Shown in pieces: positions 38,226-47,910 of a DNA stretch of 64,000 nt. Below the pieces are notes generated by a model. That model saw only the letters and a list, made by a program, of their open reading frames with translations. It was not told the DNA's origin and searched no databases. Every line of letters begins with the position of its first letter. Positions within the stretch are counted from its first letter, which is position 1. The position numbers and the translations under genes are program-made. The DNA comes from Roseihalotalea indica (lineage in GTDB: Bacteria > Bacteroidota > Bacteroidia > Cytophagales > Cyclobacteriaceae), in NCBI RefSeq assembly GCF_022458895.1, contig NZ_JAINFL010000004.1:930001-994000 (forward strand). Direction: 5' to 3'.

Positions 38226-39713
38226 ATGAAATTTACTATAAAATACCTGGCACTCACTCTGTTTGTCTTATCGTGGGGATGCGACGACCTCGAGTACCAA
38301 CCCATTGACCAGCTTTCTAATGAGCAGGTGGCAAACTCGCCCGAACTGCTCTACAACGTTACCATTGGCACCTACAGCCGCTTGCGAGAACAACAATATG
38401 TCAGAAACCGGCACGGTGCCCAGGAATTTCCCGGCGATGATGCGGTCTGGGTAAAAAACAGTGGAGATAACCGCATGCTCAGCTACAGCTATCAGCATAT
38501 TGTAAACTCATCGGTTTCCACCCAGTTCTGGCAGCAGGCCTATCAGGGTATTTATTCCGCCAATAAAGTCATAGAGACTATCGAGGACAGTGCTCCGGCC
38601 GACCGGCTTCAGATTAAAGGCGAAAACCTATTTTTAAGAGCATTTATGCACTATGACCTGGTTCGCATGTTTGGCAGACCCTACTCCCAAAACCCTGAAA
38701 CCAATCTGGGCGTGATGATCCGGGACAACACCGATGTAACTGCATTGCCGCCCCGAAGTACCGTTAAAGAGACATACGAGTTTATTGAAGGCGACTTACT
38801 GAAAGCCGCTGAACTGATGAGTGAGGATAAGTCCGCCATTTACGCATCGAAGGAAGTAGCCTGGGCCTTGCTTGCTCGTCTATATCTGTACATGGAAGAA
38901 AATGAACTGGCCGTAGAATATGCCGATAGAGTGATCAACTCCGGGAAGTACGAATTGCTGGGCACCGAACAGTTTGGCAGTTACTTTAGAATGCTGCCCG
39001 AAAGCAACCCGGAAACCATTTTTGCCATCAAGATCCGGGAAACCGAGAATATGGGTAAAGCCTCTATCGGCTCTTTGTACCACGGTGATGGTGGATGGGG
39101 TGAGATGTTTGCCTCCAGCACTTACCGAGCCTTACTGTATCAGAATCCCAATGACGAAAGGACCAAGTTTATTGATCCGGATTATGTCTATGATGAAAAC
39201 GGTGAGAAAATTCCTGATCCCACCGAAGACGTAGGATTTCAGGTTCAGAAACGAGATGGACTACCCAAGTACTTCGTCAATAAATACACCTACGAAGGAG
39301 GCGTTCCGATGCTATCTTCTCCCATTGTCATCCGGCTGGCTGAAATGTACCTGATTAAGGCCGAAGCCTTCGCCAAACTTTCCGGACGGGAAGCAGAGGC
39401 TATCGAAATGGTTAACCTGATCAGAGAGAGAGCTGGGCTAAGCGGCGACCAGCTATTCAGCGTAAACGACCTGAAAGGGTACGAAACCATTCTGGATGTG
39501 GTGCTGGATGAACGAAGGCTGGAGCTAGCCTGGGAGGGCCACCGTTCGTTTGACCTGTACCGAAACAATCGCCCGATGGACCGAAGCTTTATCCAGCCAT
39601 TTGGTTGGTCCGGTCCCCAGCGGGTAGAACCTACGTCCAGCAGTATCGTCCACCTGATACCGGAAACAGAGATTGCCTTGAATCCGAATCTGGATCAAAA
39701 CCCCGTAGACTAA
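38226..39713 (+). CDS. SusD/RagB-family outer-membrane lipoprotein (set 3)
   Basis: 495 residues, lipobox SWGC with Cys19. Classical SusD pattern: YQPIDQLSNEQVANSPELLYN, YQGIYSANKVIETIED, FLRAFMHYDLVRMFGRPY in the helical part, and the RagB end IRLAEMYLIKAEAFAKLSG, NLIRERAGL, LDERRLELAWEGHRSFDLYR, IPETEIALNPNLDQNP. Binds glycan at the cell surface and closes over the SusC barrel. It is tightly linked with SusC; a hairpin element follows its stop before the sulfatases. Confidence 0.96.
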   Translation: MKFTIKYLALTLFVLSWGCDDLEYQPIDQLSNEQVANSPELLYNVTIGTYSRLREQQYVRNRHGAQEFPGDDAVWVKNSGDNRMLSYSYQHIVNSSVSTQFWQQAYQGIYSANKVIETIEDSAPADRLQIKGENLFLRAFMHYDLVRMFGRPYSQNPETNLGVMIRDNTDVTALPPRSTVKETYEFIEGDLLKAAELMSEDKSAIYASKEVAWALLARLYLYMEENELAVEYADRVINSGKYELLGTEQFGSYFRMLPESNPETIFAIKIRETENMGKASIGSLYHGDGGWGEMFASSTYRALLYQNPNDERTKFIDPDYVYDENGEKIPDPTEDVGFQVQKRDGLPKYFVNKYTYEGGVPMLSSPIVIRLAEMYLIKAEAFAKLSGREAEAIEMVNLIRERAGLSGDQLFSVNDLKGYETILDVVLDERRLELAWEGHRSFDLYRNNRPMDRSFIQPFGWSGPQRVEPTSSSIVHLIPETEIALNPNLDQNPVD

Positions 39714-39724
39714 AACTATTTTCT

Positions 39725-39776
39725 ATTCTGCCTCACTCAGAGTCCTCCGCGAGAGCGATTCTGAGTGAAGCAGAAT
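39725..39776. repeat. 52-bp inverted repeat between susD and the sulfatases
   Basis: Two 20-base arms, 39725-39744 and 39757-39776, match as complements at 18 of 20 positions (ATTCTGC-TCACTCAGA on the left); one mismatch can pair as G-U in the transcript. The 12-base loop CTCCGCGAGAGC is GC-rich. It begins 11 bases after the SusD stop. It may be a partial terminator that lowers sulfatase expression, or one copy of a dispersed repeat. Confidence 0.65.
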
Positions 39777-39809
39777 TTACCAGTATTTTCAACCGAACAG
39801 CACTAACGA

Positions 39810-41411
39810 ATGACTGACTTTTTTAAAGGCTGGGGTGTAGGAGTCGTGTGGCTAATAGCCCTGGTCTCCTGCCAGTCCGGCGAGGAAGAAGAGAAAACCG
39901 CCCAACCCAATATACTATTTGCCATTGCCGATGATGCCTCTTTCCCGCACATGGCTGCTTACGGCACCAGTTGGGTGAACACACCTGCTTTTGACCGGGT
40001 AGCTAAAGAGGGGCTGTTATTTATGCGCGCTTATACTCCCAATGCTAAATGTGCCCCGTCGCGGGCCTGTATATTGACCGGCAGAAATTCCTGGCAACTG
40101 GAAGAAGCCGCCAACCATTCTCCGCATTTCCCCGCTAAATTTATCACCTTCATGGAAGCACTGAAAAAGCAGGGTTATCAAACCGGTTATACCGCCAAAG
40201 GCTGGGCACCGGGGAATCCGGGTGAAGTAAACGGCAAGCGGCGGGAACTGACCGGTACGGCTTACAATCAATTCAGTCTGGAAGCTCCTACGGCCGACAT
40301 CAATACGAATGATTATACCCGGAACTTTGAGGATTTTCTCAGTCAAAAGCCAGATGGTCAGCCCTTTTGTTTCTGGTATGGCTCAACGGAACCCCATCGC
40401 GCTTATACCTTTCGCTCCGGTATAGAGCAAGGTGGCAAAAGCATAGATGACATAGATCATGTACCGGCATTCTGGCCTGACAATGACACCGTGAGAGCGG
40501 ATATGCTGGATTATGCCTACGAGATAGAATACTTTGACCAGCATCTGGGCAACATGCTCGCCCTGCTGGAAGAGCGAGGCGAACTGGAAAATACCATTGT
40601 GGTCGTCACGGCCGATAATGGTATGCCTTTTCCCCGTACCAAAGGGCAGGGATACGAATACTCGAACCATTTACCACTGGCGATTATGTGGCCTCAGGGA
40701 ATTAAGAATCCAGGAAGAAAGATTAATGATTTCGTCAGCTTTATTGATTTTGCCCCCACTTTTCTGGAAGCAGCCGGTGTGCCCGTTGACTCTACCCAGA
40801 TGCAGCCTATCACTGGAAAAAGCCTGGCCTCCATCTTCCAGCGAGAACCTGATGCCGCCATTGAAGCCAACCGGAAATCCGTCATCATAGGAAAGGAACG
40901 CCATGATGTAGGCCGGCCGCACGACTGGGGCTATCCTATCCGCGGCATTGTTACCGATCAATACATTTACCTGCACAATTTTGAAACCGACCGCTGGCCG
41001 GCGGGTAATCCTGAGACAGGCTACTTAAACACCGATGGAAGTCCTACCAAAACCCTGATTCTGAACGGAAGAAGAAACCAGGAAAATGAAGATTTCTGGT
41101 CAGCATCTTTCGGAAAACGGCCTCAGGAAGAACTGTATCAGATTAGCCGGGACCCGGAGTGCATGGACAACCTTGCTATCCACCCCGAATACCAGACCAT
41201 CAAAGCCGAACTGAAAAATCAATTGTTTGAGACGCTCAAGGCTCAACAGGATCCCAGAATGTTTGGAAACGGACATATCTTTGACGAATATGAGTATGCT
41301 GGTGATAACTCCCGGAATTTTTACGAGCGGTATATGAACGGAGAAGATATCAATGCCGGATGGGTGAACGAGTCGGATTTTGAAAAGAACTTTACGCAAA
41401 ATGATCAATAA
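39810..41411 (+). CDS. Sulfatase lipoprotein (family S1, heparan-N-sulfatase-like)
   Basis: 533 residues. Lipobox ALVSC with Cys21, so it is anchored outside the cytoplasm. Sulfatase S1 signature [12 protein letters not shown] with Cys81, which must be converted to formylglycine by the cell's anaerobic or aerobic maturase. Metal-site Asp41/Asp42 (AIADDASFP) and TADNGMPF with HGR-like region later. Its body resembles the N-sulfoglucosamine sulfohydrolase-type S1 subfamily, but substrate prediction from motifs is weak. It removes sulfate groups from a glycan brought by the SusC/SusD pair. The next sulfatase gene begins 11 bases before this one stops. Confidence 0.94.
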   Translation: MTDFFKGWGVGVVWLIALVSCQSGEEEEKTAQPNILFAIADDASFPHMAAYGTSWVNTPAFDRVAKEGLLFMRAYTPNAKCAPSRACILTGRNSWQLEEAANHSPHFPAKFITFMEALKKQGYQTGYTAKGWAPGNPGEVNGKRRELTGTAYNQFSLEAPTADINTNDYTRNFEDFLSQKPDGQPFCFWYGSTEPHRAYTFRSGIEQGGKSIDDIDHVPAFWPDNDTVRADMLDYAYEIEYFDQHLGNMLALLEERGELENTIVVVTADNGMPFPRTKGQGYEYSNHLPLAIMWPQGIKNPGRKINDFVSFIDFAPTFLEAAGVPVDSTQMQPITGKSLASIFQREPDAAIEANRKSVIIGKERHDVGRPHDWGYPIRGIVTDQYIYLHNFETDRWPAGNPETGYLNTDGSPTKTLILNGRRNQENEDFWSASFGKRPQEELYQISRDPECMDNLAIHPEYQTIKAELKNQLFETLKAQQDPRMFGNGHIFDEYEYAGDNSRNFYERYMNGEDINAGWVNESDFEKNFTQNDQ

Positions 41412-43341
41412 AACCGTAGTGTCAACTCAGTTTACTTTTACGCTTACCTATTTACCTAAGATCGCGCTTCTGCTCTTTCTTTTTCTGCTGGTGCTTACGC
41501 AAACTTATGCTCAGCAACCCAACGTACTCTGGGTTACCATAGAAGACACTTCACCGCAGTTCATTGGTTGTTACGGAAATCCGGATGCCCGTACGCCGGT
41601 TATTGATCAGTTGGCTCAGGAAGGAGTACGGTTTACCAATGCTTTTTCTACGGGTACTGTCTGCTCGCCCAGCCGCTCGACCATCATCACTGGCGTAAGA
41701 ACCTTTGAAGCAGGCACCGGCAACCACCGCAGCCAGTATCCCATCCCAAATTTTATCAAAGGCTTCCCTTATTACCTGCAACAACAAGGATACTACGTGA
41801 CCAACAATAGTAAAACGGATTATAATGTGGCCCGAGCAGAAGAGTTCATTGCCGAAGCCTGGGATGAAAGCTCCAACGAAGCTGGATGGTGGAACCGAAA
41901 AGCAGGGCAACCATTCTTTGCGGTATTCAACTTCAACGATTCCCATCAGTCCCGCACCATGACGAACCCTTACGAATGGTACCGGACAGAAGTGTACGAG
42001 CAGCTCTCGCCGGAAGACCGGGTGGGAGAAAATGATTTTGAGATGCCGCCCTTTTATAACGATAGCCCGGAGATGCGGAAGCAGTTTGCTCGGGTGTATA
42101 ACAGTATTAAACTAACCGACAATAAAATTGGCACATTGCTGTCCCGACTGGAGCAGGATCAGCTGATGGACAGCACCATCATTTTCTTCTATGCCGATCA
42201 TGGTGAGGGAATTCCAAGAGGTAAGACCAATGGTATTAACCTGGGATACCGGGTTCCATTCGTCATCTGGTTTCCACCCATGTACCGCCACCTATCTCCG
42301 TGGGGCAATGCCACTGTGAGTAATGAACTGATCAGTTTCGAGGATTTGGCCCCTACCATGATCAGCCTGGCCGGAGGTGAAGTACCGGATTACCTGAAGG
42401 GCCGGGTACTGATGGGGGAAAACCGTTCTGAGCCAGTTGACAAGCTAATTCTCTCTTCTGATCGTTCCGATAATGGGATTGATATGATCAGAAGCGTTAC
42501 GGACGGTCGCTATGTTTATTCTCGCAACTTCATGCCATTTATGCCGGAAGCTCGATACATCCGTTATATGGAGATTGGTGACATCAAGCAGATCATGCGG
42601 CATGATTTGGAGGCAAATCGGCTAAATGCCCTGCAAAAAAGCTTATTTGAGGACCGTCCGCCCGAATTTCTCTATGACCTAGAACAAGATGTATGGGAAA
42701 CCGAAAATCTGGTAGTGCAACCGGAAACACAGCCTTTGCTTGATGAGATGAGATCAAGTTTGAAACAGAATGTGCTGGCGCGCCGGGATGTGCTGTTCTT
42801 ACCCGAATATGAACTTGGTCAGTTATCTCAAACTACCACACCTTACCAGTATCGCTTACTGGAGAAAAAATACCCCTTACATGAAATCTATGAAGCGGCT
42901 TTACTGTCGGGCATCCGAAGCGAAGCAGCTGCGCATCAGCAATTAGAACTGTTACAGGATGATAACCCCATCATCCGGTACTGGGGGGCAATTGGCTTAA
43001 GAGCGCAGAGTAAAGAGGCGTTGCAGACCTGCAAACCGCAATTAATGAAGGCGGTGCAGGATACATATCCTCCTGTGGCACTCACCGCTGCGGCCATTGT
43101 CTATGATATTTTTGGGAAAGCTGAGGCTGAGGATCGGCTAATCCAGTACTGTAACAGTGATAACATGGATCTGGCACTTATGGCGATTAATTATCTGCTT
43201 TACGTAGATCAGAAAGCCCCTTTTATTTCCACAGTAAAAAAAGTTATGGAAAAGGAAGAAATTGATTACAACGTTTCAGCCGCTAGCAAAGATTTTTTAG
43301 GTAGCCTGGGTTTGATTCCTAATAACTTTGAATATCGCTGA
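41401..43341 (+). CDS. Second sulfatase (family S1) with C-terminal HEAT-like repeats
   Basis: 646 residues from ATG 41401 (MINKTVV); a TTG 21 bases earlier also opens the frame. A signal peptide ends near TYAQQP. Sulfatase signature [11 protein letters not shown] with Cys88 for formylglycine. First metal residues are Glu49-Asp50 (WVTIEDTSP), a pattern found in heparan-N-sulfatase-like enzymes instead of the usual [14 protein letters not shown] carries further metal ligands. The last 130 residues form helical pairs resembling HEAT repeats ([32 protein letters not shown]), perhaps a protein- or glycan-binding platform. The 11-bp overlap with the first sulfatase indicates translational coupling. 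Confidence 0.94.
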   Translation: MINKTVVSTQFTFTLTYLPKIALLLFLFLLVLTQTYAQQPNVLWVTIEDTSPQFIGCYGNPDARTPVIDQLAQEGVRFTNAFSTGTVCSPSRSTIITGVRTFEAGTGNHRSQYPIPNFIKGFPYYLQQQGYYVTNNSKTDYNVARAEEFIAEAWDESSNEAGWWNRKAGQPFFAVFNFNDSHQSRTMTNPYEWYRTEVYEQLSPEDRVGENDFEMPPFYNDSPEMRKQFARVYNSIKLTDNKIGTLLSRLEQDQLMDSTIIFFYADHGEGIPRGKTNGINLGYRVPFVIWFPPMYRHLSPWGNATVSNELISFEDLAPTMISLAGGEVPDYLKGRVLMGENRSEPVDKLILSSDRSDNGIDMIRSVTDGRYVYSRNFMPFMPEARYIRYMEIGDIKQIMRHDLEANRLNALQKSLFEDRPPEFLYDLEQDVWETENLVVQPETQPLLDEMRSSLKQNVLARRDVLFLPEYELGQLSQTTTPYQYRLLEKKYPLHEIYEAALLSGIRSEAAAHQQLELLQDDNPIIRYWGAIGLRAQSKEALQTCKPQLMKAVQDTYPPVALTAAAIVYDIFGKAEAEDRLIQYCNSDNMDLALMAINYLLYVDQKAPFISTVKKVMEKEEIDYNVSAASKDFLGSLGLIPNNFEYR

Positions 43342-43594
43342 TGGCCCGTATATAAATTGCCCTGATCTTCCTAACCCTTCTTGATCTTATGATGAGACTT
43401 TGAGCGTAGTCCTTACCTCCGGCAAATCACCTTTGGGAACATTTAACTTACCGGTCAGATAAGCCTTCCTATAGACAGTGGCTTCCTACAATATTACCGG
43501 AATAAATGCCATTATTCTATCTAATTTTATATAAAATATTCTTAAATAACAGAACAAGCTTTTAAGTACACCGTTAGAAGGACTGTTAGTAAGT

Positions 43595-43607
43595 ATAGTA
43601 ATACTAT
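43595..43607. promoter_or_regulatory. Candidate TetR operator upstream of the TetR gene
   Basis: ATAGTA-A-TACTAT is an exact 6-bp-arm inverted repeat, 27-39 bases before the ATG at 43634. AT-rich and short, so chance is possible, but position and symmetry fit TetR-type autoregulation. Confidence 0.35.
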
Positions 43608-43633
43608 TAATAATAAAAGTATTTGTATTGCAA

Positions 43634-44308
43634 ATGAATGCTATCAAGTTTGTGCTTAACGAAAACTTGTATCTCCGAAATCCTCAGGAGTCAGTATTGG
43701 GTCAAAAGATCGTACAAGAAAGTATAGAAATGATCAGTAGATTGGGCTTTGAGCAATTTACATTTAAAAAGCTGGCCCGACAGATCAAATCGACCGAAGC
43801 TTCTATTTACCGGTACTTTGAGAACAAGCATAAGTTATTGGTTTACCTGATCTCATGGTACTGGCGGTGGTTGGAGTACAAGATTGATTATAGCATTCAA
43901 AATATTAACTCTCCGGAGAAAAAGCTAGAAATAGCCATACACATTTTAGCTTCGCCGAAGGAAAGGGATGCTACTTTTCCTGAGATTAACGAAGAAGCAC
44001 TCTTCAAGATTGTTGTTGCTGAATCGGACAAAACCTACCTGACTAAGAAAGTAGATATTGATAACAAGGAGGGACTGTTTAAGGGATACAAATCATTATG
44101 TAATATCATTGCTGGCTTTGTCAAGGAGGTTAACCCGAAGTTTGAGTTTGCGCATAGCCTGGTCAGTACTATGCTTCAAGCCTCTCACCAGCAGTTATTT
44201 TTTGCCCAACACCTCCCAGCACTCACGGAGCTCTCCTGCGAAAAAGAAGATATGCACGAAGACAACGCTCGCTTTCTCAGAACTATGATCTTTAAAACGA
44301 TTAGCTGA
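43634..44308 (+). CDS. TetR-family transcriptional regulator
   Basis: 224 residues from ATG 43634. TetR N-terminal helix-turn-helix: SIEMISRLGFEQFTFKKLA, then IKSTEASIYRYFENKHKLLVYLI, with the conserved IYRYF-NK. The C-terminal ligand domain is long and unmatched. It precedes the ABC/HlyD/TolC export genes on the same strand (43 bp from ABC), the usual layout of a regulator repressing its own export system. Signal unknown. Confidence 0.93.
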   Translation: MNAIKFVLNENLYLRNPQESVLGQKIVQESIEMISRLGFEQFTFKKLARQIKSTEASIYRYFENKHKLLVYLISWYWRWLEYKIDYSIQNINSPEKKLEIAIHILASPKERDATFPEINEEALFKIVVAESDKTYLTKKVDIDNKEGLFKGYKSLCNIIAGFVKEVNPKFEFAHSLVSTMLQASHQQLFFAQHLPALTELSCEKEDMHEDNARFLRTMIFKTIS

Positions 44309-44351
44309 TTTTTTAATCTCGCTCTTTCAACCGATCCTACCGCAGAATAAC

Positions 44352-46517
44352 ATGGACAAGCAAAAAATAGTACAAACGATACGACTGTCGGCAGACTTGC
44401 TCGGACAGCCTTACGATGGGCTGGCGTTGCAGGACATTAATTTTGCACATTCAGAATATACTCCCCATCAGTTTATAGAATTCAAACGGGATTTAGTGGA
44501 GGCAGGTAATAACTTCCGGATTGTTTACCTGGATCATTCCAGTTCAGCCGAAGAGTTACTTTCGCTTATTCAAGAAAGCCATATTCCGGTGATCGTTTTT
44601 TTAGATGAGGAAGAGACTTTTAAACCTATCATATTCTACAAGCACAAAAAGAAGCTGCAGCAAGTAGATGCAGAAACCGGACAGGTCAGTCCTTTAGATG
44701 AATCGATTCTGGAAAATCTGCATCGGGATGATCAGGGAAATATTAACTTTCTTGGTGTTTTTTCTTACAAAAGCCTGGTCAGTGATGATCCTGAGAACGG
44801 TGAGCCCAAGAAAAAACTAACACCGGTTCAGCGGCTGATCCGGCTGCTATCGGAAGACAAAAAAGACATTCTCTACATTTACATTTATGCAGTATTCATT
44901 GGATTGATCACCCTTTCGCTCCCATTGGGTATCCAGGCGACGGTTTCGCTGATTTCGGGTGGAGTGTTTTTCAGCTCGGTTTACATTCTAATCGGGCTGG
45001 TTATAGTGGGGGTTTTGGTGGCAGGCGGGCTTCAGGTTATGCAGATTACGCTGGTGGAATACCTGCAGCGCCGGGTATTTACCAAAGCCGCTTTTGAATT
45101 TAGTTTCAGGGTGCCCCGCATCAAGGTGGAATCCTTAGATAATGCCCACGCCCCCGAGCTCATCAACCGATTCTTCGACGTGCTTACTATTCAAAAGGGC
45201 CTCCCTAAATTGTTAATCGATTTCTCTGCCGGTACAATTCAGATTTTTTTCGGACTATTACTACTGTCTTTTTACCACCCCTTCTTTGTTTTCTTCGGGT
45301 TACTGCTGGTAGGACTACTGATTCTCATTTTCTATCTAACAGGTCCCAAAGGGTTACAATCTTCGCTGAAAGAATCCAAATTCAAGTACAAAGTAGTGTA
45401 CTGGCTGGAAGAACTTGCCCGCACGCTTAACTCCTTTAAACTTTCCGGCAACACTCCCCTGCCAACTAAGAAAACGGATTACAATGTGAATAACTACCTG
45501 AAAAACAGGAAAACACACTTTGGGGTGCTCGTTGGCCAGTATATATATTTTATCCTGTTCAAAGGACTGGTTACTGGTGGCTTGCTGATCATTGGAACCA
45601 TCCTGGTCACCCAGCGGGAAATTACACTCGGACAGTTTGTAGCCAGTGAGGTCATTATTGTTTTGATACTGAACTCGGTAGAAAAAATTATCATGTATCT
45701 GGATACCGTTTACGATATGCTGACTGCGGTAGATAAGATTGCCACCGTGACCGATCTGCCACTGGAAAAAAGTGGGGGGTTCAATCTCCCGCAAAAGGAT
45801 AAAGGTTTTCGAGTCGAGGCCAAAAACCTAGCGTATCGTTACTCAGGTCAGACAGACTACGCTATTCAAGAAATAAATCTGACCATAGAACCTGGCGAAT
45901 GTATTTGCATAGCCGGTATGGGTGGCGCCGGAAAAACCACACTGACCAGCACACTGGCCGGTTTGTATGAGGGGTTTGAGGGCATCATCACGATTGATGG
46001 CTTCTCGATGCGCGATCTGGACCGGACAAACCTTCGGGATAAGATCGGGAAGAATGTCTCTCCGGAAGATATTTTTGAGGGCACGGTGCTGGAAAACATT
46101 CTACTGTCTAAGCCCCACGCCAAGATAGAGGATGCTATCTGGGCTATTAATGAGATTGGCATCCAGGATGAAATCAATGCATTGCCAAACGGGCTCAATA
46201 CTACGGTTGTAAGTGGTGGTAAAGGGCTTACCAGCAGCCTGATCAACAGAATCATTCTGGCCAGGTGTCTGGTGAAGAAACCGAAACTACTGATCCTGAA
46301 TGATTTCTTTCAGAACTTCCCCCGGCCCCAGCGTCTGAGGCTTATGAGCCTGCTGACCAAACCAAACCACCCCTGGACCTTCATTGTGGTATCCAATGAT
46401 CCGCTGATCATGTCGACTTGCGACCGGGTTGTGCTGCTGGAAAATGGCAGAGTTAAAGAAATTGATGCCTTTGAGGCATTGATGCAAAAAGATTCTCTCT
46501 ATGAAATTGTCACGTAA
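44352..46517 (+). CDS. ABC transporter, permease-ATPase of a type I-like export system, degenerate ATPase domain
   Basis: 721 residues. Residues 1-160 are a soluble domain resembling the C39-like domains of type I exporters but without a catalytic cysteine. Six membrane helices lie about 175-445, and the nucleotide-binding domain about 485-721. Walker A is intact (GMGGAGKTT, from Gly522). Q-loop Gln is replaced (NVSPED). The signature is SGGKG (621-625). Walker B reads LLILNDFF, so the metal Asp is Asn650 and the catalytic Glu is Asp651; the D-loop is unrecognisable; the switch His is Asn682 (VVSNDP). ATP binding is likely; normal hydrolysis is doubtful. The HlyD and TolC genes follow at 22 bp and by overlap, so the three form one export machine. 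Confidence 0.93.
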   Translation: MDKQKIVQTIRLSADLLGQPYDGLALQDINFAHSEYTPHQFIEFKRDLVEAGNNFRIVYLDHSSSAEELLSLIQESHIPVIVFLDEEETFKPIIFYKHKKKLQQVDAETGQVSPLDESILENLHRDDQGNINFLGVFSYKSLVSDDPENGEPKKKLTPVQRLIRLLSEDKKDILYIYIYAVFIGLITLSLPLGIQATVSLISGGVFFSSVYILIGLVIVGVLVAGGLQVMQITLVEYLQRRVFTKAAFEFSFRVPRIKVESLDNAHAPELINRFFDVLTIQKGLPKLLIDFSAGTIQIFFGLLLLSFYHPFFVFFGLLLVGLLILIFYLTGPKGLQSSLKESKFKYKVVYWLEELARTLNSFKLSGNTPLPTKKTDYNVNNYLKNRKTHFGVLVGQYIYFILFKGLVTGGLLIIGTILVTQREITLGQFVASEVIIVLILNSVEKIIMYLDTVYDMLTAVDKIATVTDLPLEKSGGFNLPQKDKGFRVEAKNLAYRYSGQTDYAIQEINLTIEPGECICIAGMGGAGKTTLTSTLAGLYEGFEGIITIDGFSMRDLDRTNLRDKIGKNVSPEDIFEGTVLENILLSKPHAKIEDAIWAINEIGIQDEINALPNGLNTTVVSGGKGLTSSLINRIILARCLVKKPKLLILNDFFQNFPRPQRLRLMSLLTKPNHPWTFIVVSNDPLIMSTCDRVVLLENGRVKEIDAFEALMQKDSLYEIVT

Positions 46518-46539
46518 GTTAAAGCATTGTACTTAACCT

Positions 46540-47910
46540 ATGGAAGTCCAAAACGAGATCAAGGATATTGAACTGTATACGCTCAGAACACTCAAGACCC
46601 CTTCGGTAGGCAGAACCCTGGCCCGCTGGATTGTCGGCATCTTTTTAGTGTTTCTGATTACCCTGTTTTTGCCTTGGCAGCAGAACATCCGGGGTACCGG
46701 GCAGGTTACGGCTTTTTCGCCCAGCAATCGCCCCCAGACGGTGGAGTCTACCATTGCCGGCCGTATCGCCAGCTGGCACGTGCAGGAGGGCACGTTTGTA
46801 GAGAAGGGCGATACCATTCTGACCATCGGAGAGGTAAAAGACAAGTACTTTGACCCCGACCTATTGCAGCGGCTGGAAGAACAGATTGCTTCCAAAGAGC
46901 AAAGCATTCAAGCAAAAAAACAAAAAGTGGCTGCGCTGAGTAACCAGATTCAGGCCTTGGAAGATGCCCTGGTGATCAAGTTGGAACAGGCTCGCAACAA
47001 GCTGAAACAGGCCCGCTATAAACTCATCAGCGATAGTGTCAACTTTGAGGCAGAAAAAGTGCGTTTTAACAACTTCAAAAATCAGTATGAGCGAAATACC
47101 CGTTTGTACGAAGCTGGGAATATTGCCCTGACGAAGTACCAGGAGATTGAGTCTAAATTTCAGGAAAGTAACATGAAAGTGGTGGCGGCTGAGAACAAAT
47201 TCCTGGAAAGCCAGACTGAGCTGATTAATGCCCGAGTCAACATTGCCGGTGTACGAGCAGAATACAGCGACAAGATCAGTAAAGCTGAATCGGATAAAAA
47301 CGCCACGCTTTCCGAACAGTATGAAGCTGAGGCAGACATTTCCAAAATGCGTAATGAGTACGTGAATGTGCAGGTTCGGAAAGATCAGTATCAGATTGTA
47401 GCTCCCCAGACCGGCGTGGTGGTCAAAGCCCTTCAGGCGGGTATTGGTGAGACGATCAAAGAAGGAGAAGCTGTCTCCACCATTCTGCCAAGATCATCGG
47501 ATATTGCCGTAGAAATGTATGTAGATGCCATGGATGTGCCGCTAATTTCCAAGGGGCGTAACGTCAGAATCCAGTTTGACGGATGGCCTTCTTTACAGTT
47601 TTCGGGATGGCCCAGCGTATCGGTGGGAACTTTCGGTGGTGAGGTTACCGTCATCGACTATGTCAACAGCGCCCAAGGAAAGTTTCGCTTACTGATCACT
47701 CCTGATCCGGCTGAAGAACCCTGGCCAGATCAGCTCAGATTAGGTTCTGGCACCAAAGGCTGGGTGATGCTTGACTCCGTACCAGTCTGGTATGAAATCT
47801 GGCGACAGCTCAATGGCTTCCCTCCCAGCCTGTATGAAAAACCAGACGAAGAATCGGTGGTCAAAGGCAATGCCGACACCGCGAAGAACCTGAAAAATGC
47901 CGTGAAGTAA
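46540..47910 (+). CDS. HlyD-family periplasmic adaptor
   Basis: 456 residues. A short cytoplasmic start and one membrane helix (about residues 29-45, IVGIFLVFLITLFLPW) are followed by the lipoyl-like half GRIASWHVQEGTFVEKGDTILTIGE. A long coiled coil runs about 110-275 (LEEQIASKEQSIQAKKQKVAALSN, VAAENKFLESQTELINARVN). The second lipoyl half and beta-barrel part follow (VVVKALQAGIGETIKEGEAV, VEMYVDAMDVPLISKGRNVRIQFDG). It links the ABC protein to TolC. Stop and next start overlap by one base (TAATG). Confidence 0.94.
   Translation: MEVQNEIKDIELYTLRTLKTPSVGRTLARWIVGIFLVFLITLFLPWQQNIRGTGQVTAFSPSNRPQTVESTIAGRIASWHVQEGTFVEKGDTILTIGEVKDKYFDPDLLQRLEEQIASKEQSIQAKKQKVAALSNQIQALEDALVIKLEQARNKLKQARYKLISDSVNFEAEKVRFNNFKNQYERNTRLYEAGNIALTKYQEIESKFQESNMKVVAAENKFLESQTELINARVNIAGVRAEYSDKISKAESDKNATLSEQYEAEADISKMRNEYVNVQVRKDQYQIVAPQTGVVVKALQAGIGETIKEGEAVSTILPRSSDIAVEMYVDAMDVPLISKGRNVRIQFDGWPSLQFSGWPSVSVGTFGGEVTVIDYVNSAQGKFRLLITPDPAEEPWPDQLRLGSGTKGWVMLDSVPVWYEIWRQLNGFPPSLYEKPDEESVVKGNADTAKNLKNAVK

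Noticed and set aside
41380..41400. TTG start for the second sulfatase, 21 bases upstream of the ATG
   Set aside because: The extra residues (seven) lie in the first sulfatase gene and do not improve the signal peptide; ATG 41401 is preferred.
45354..45794. 146-codon open frame antisense to the ABC gene
   Set aside because: Shadow of the ABC transporter coding sequence; no start context and no recognisable domain.
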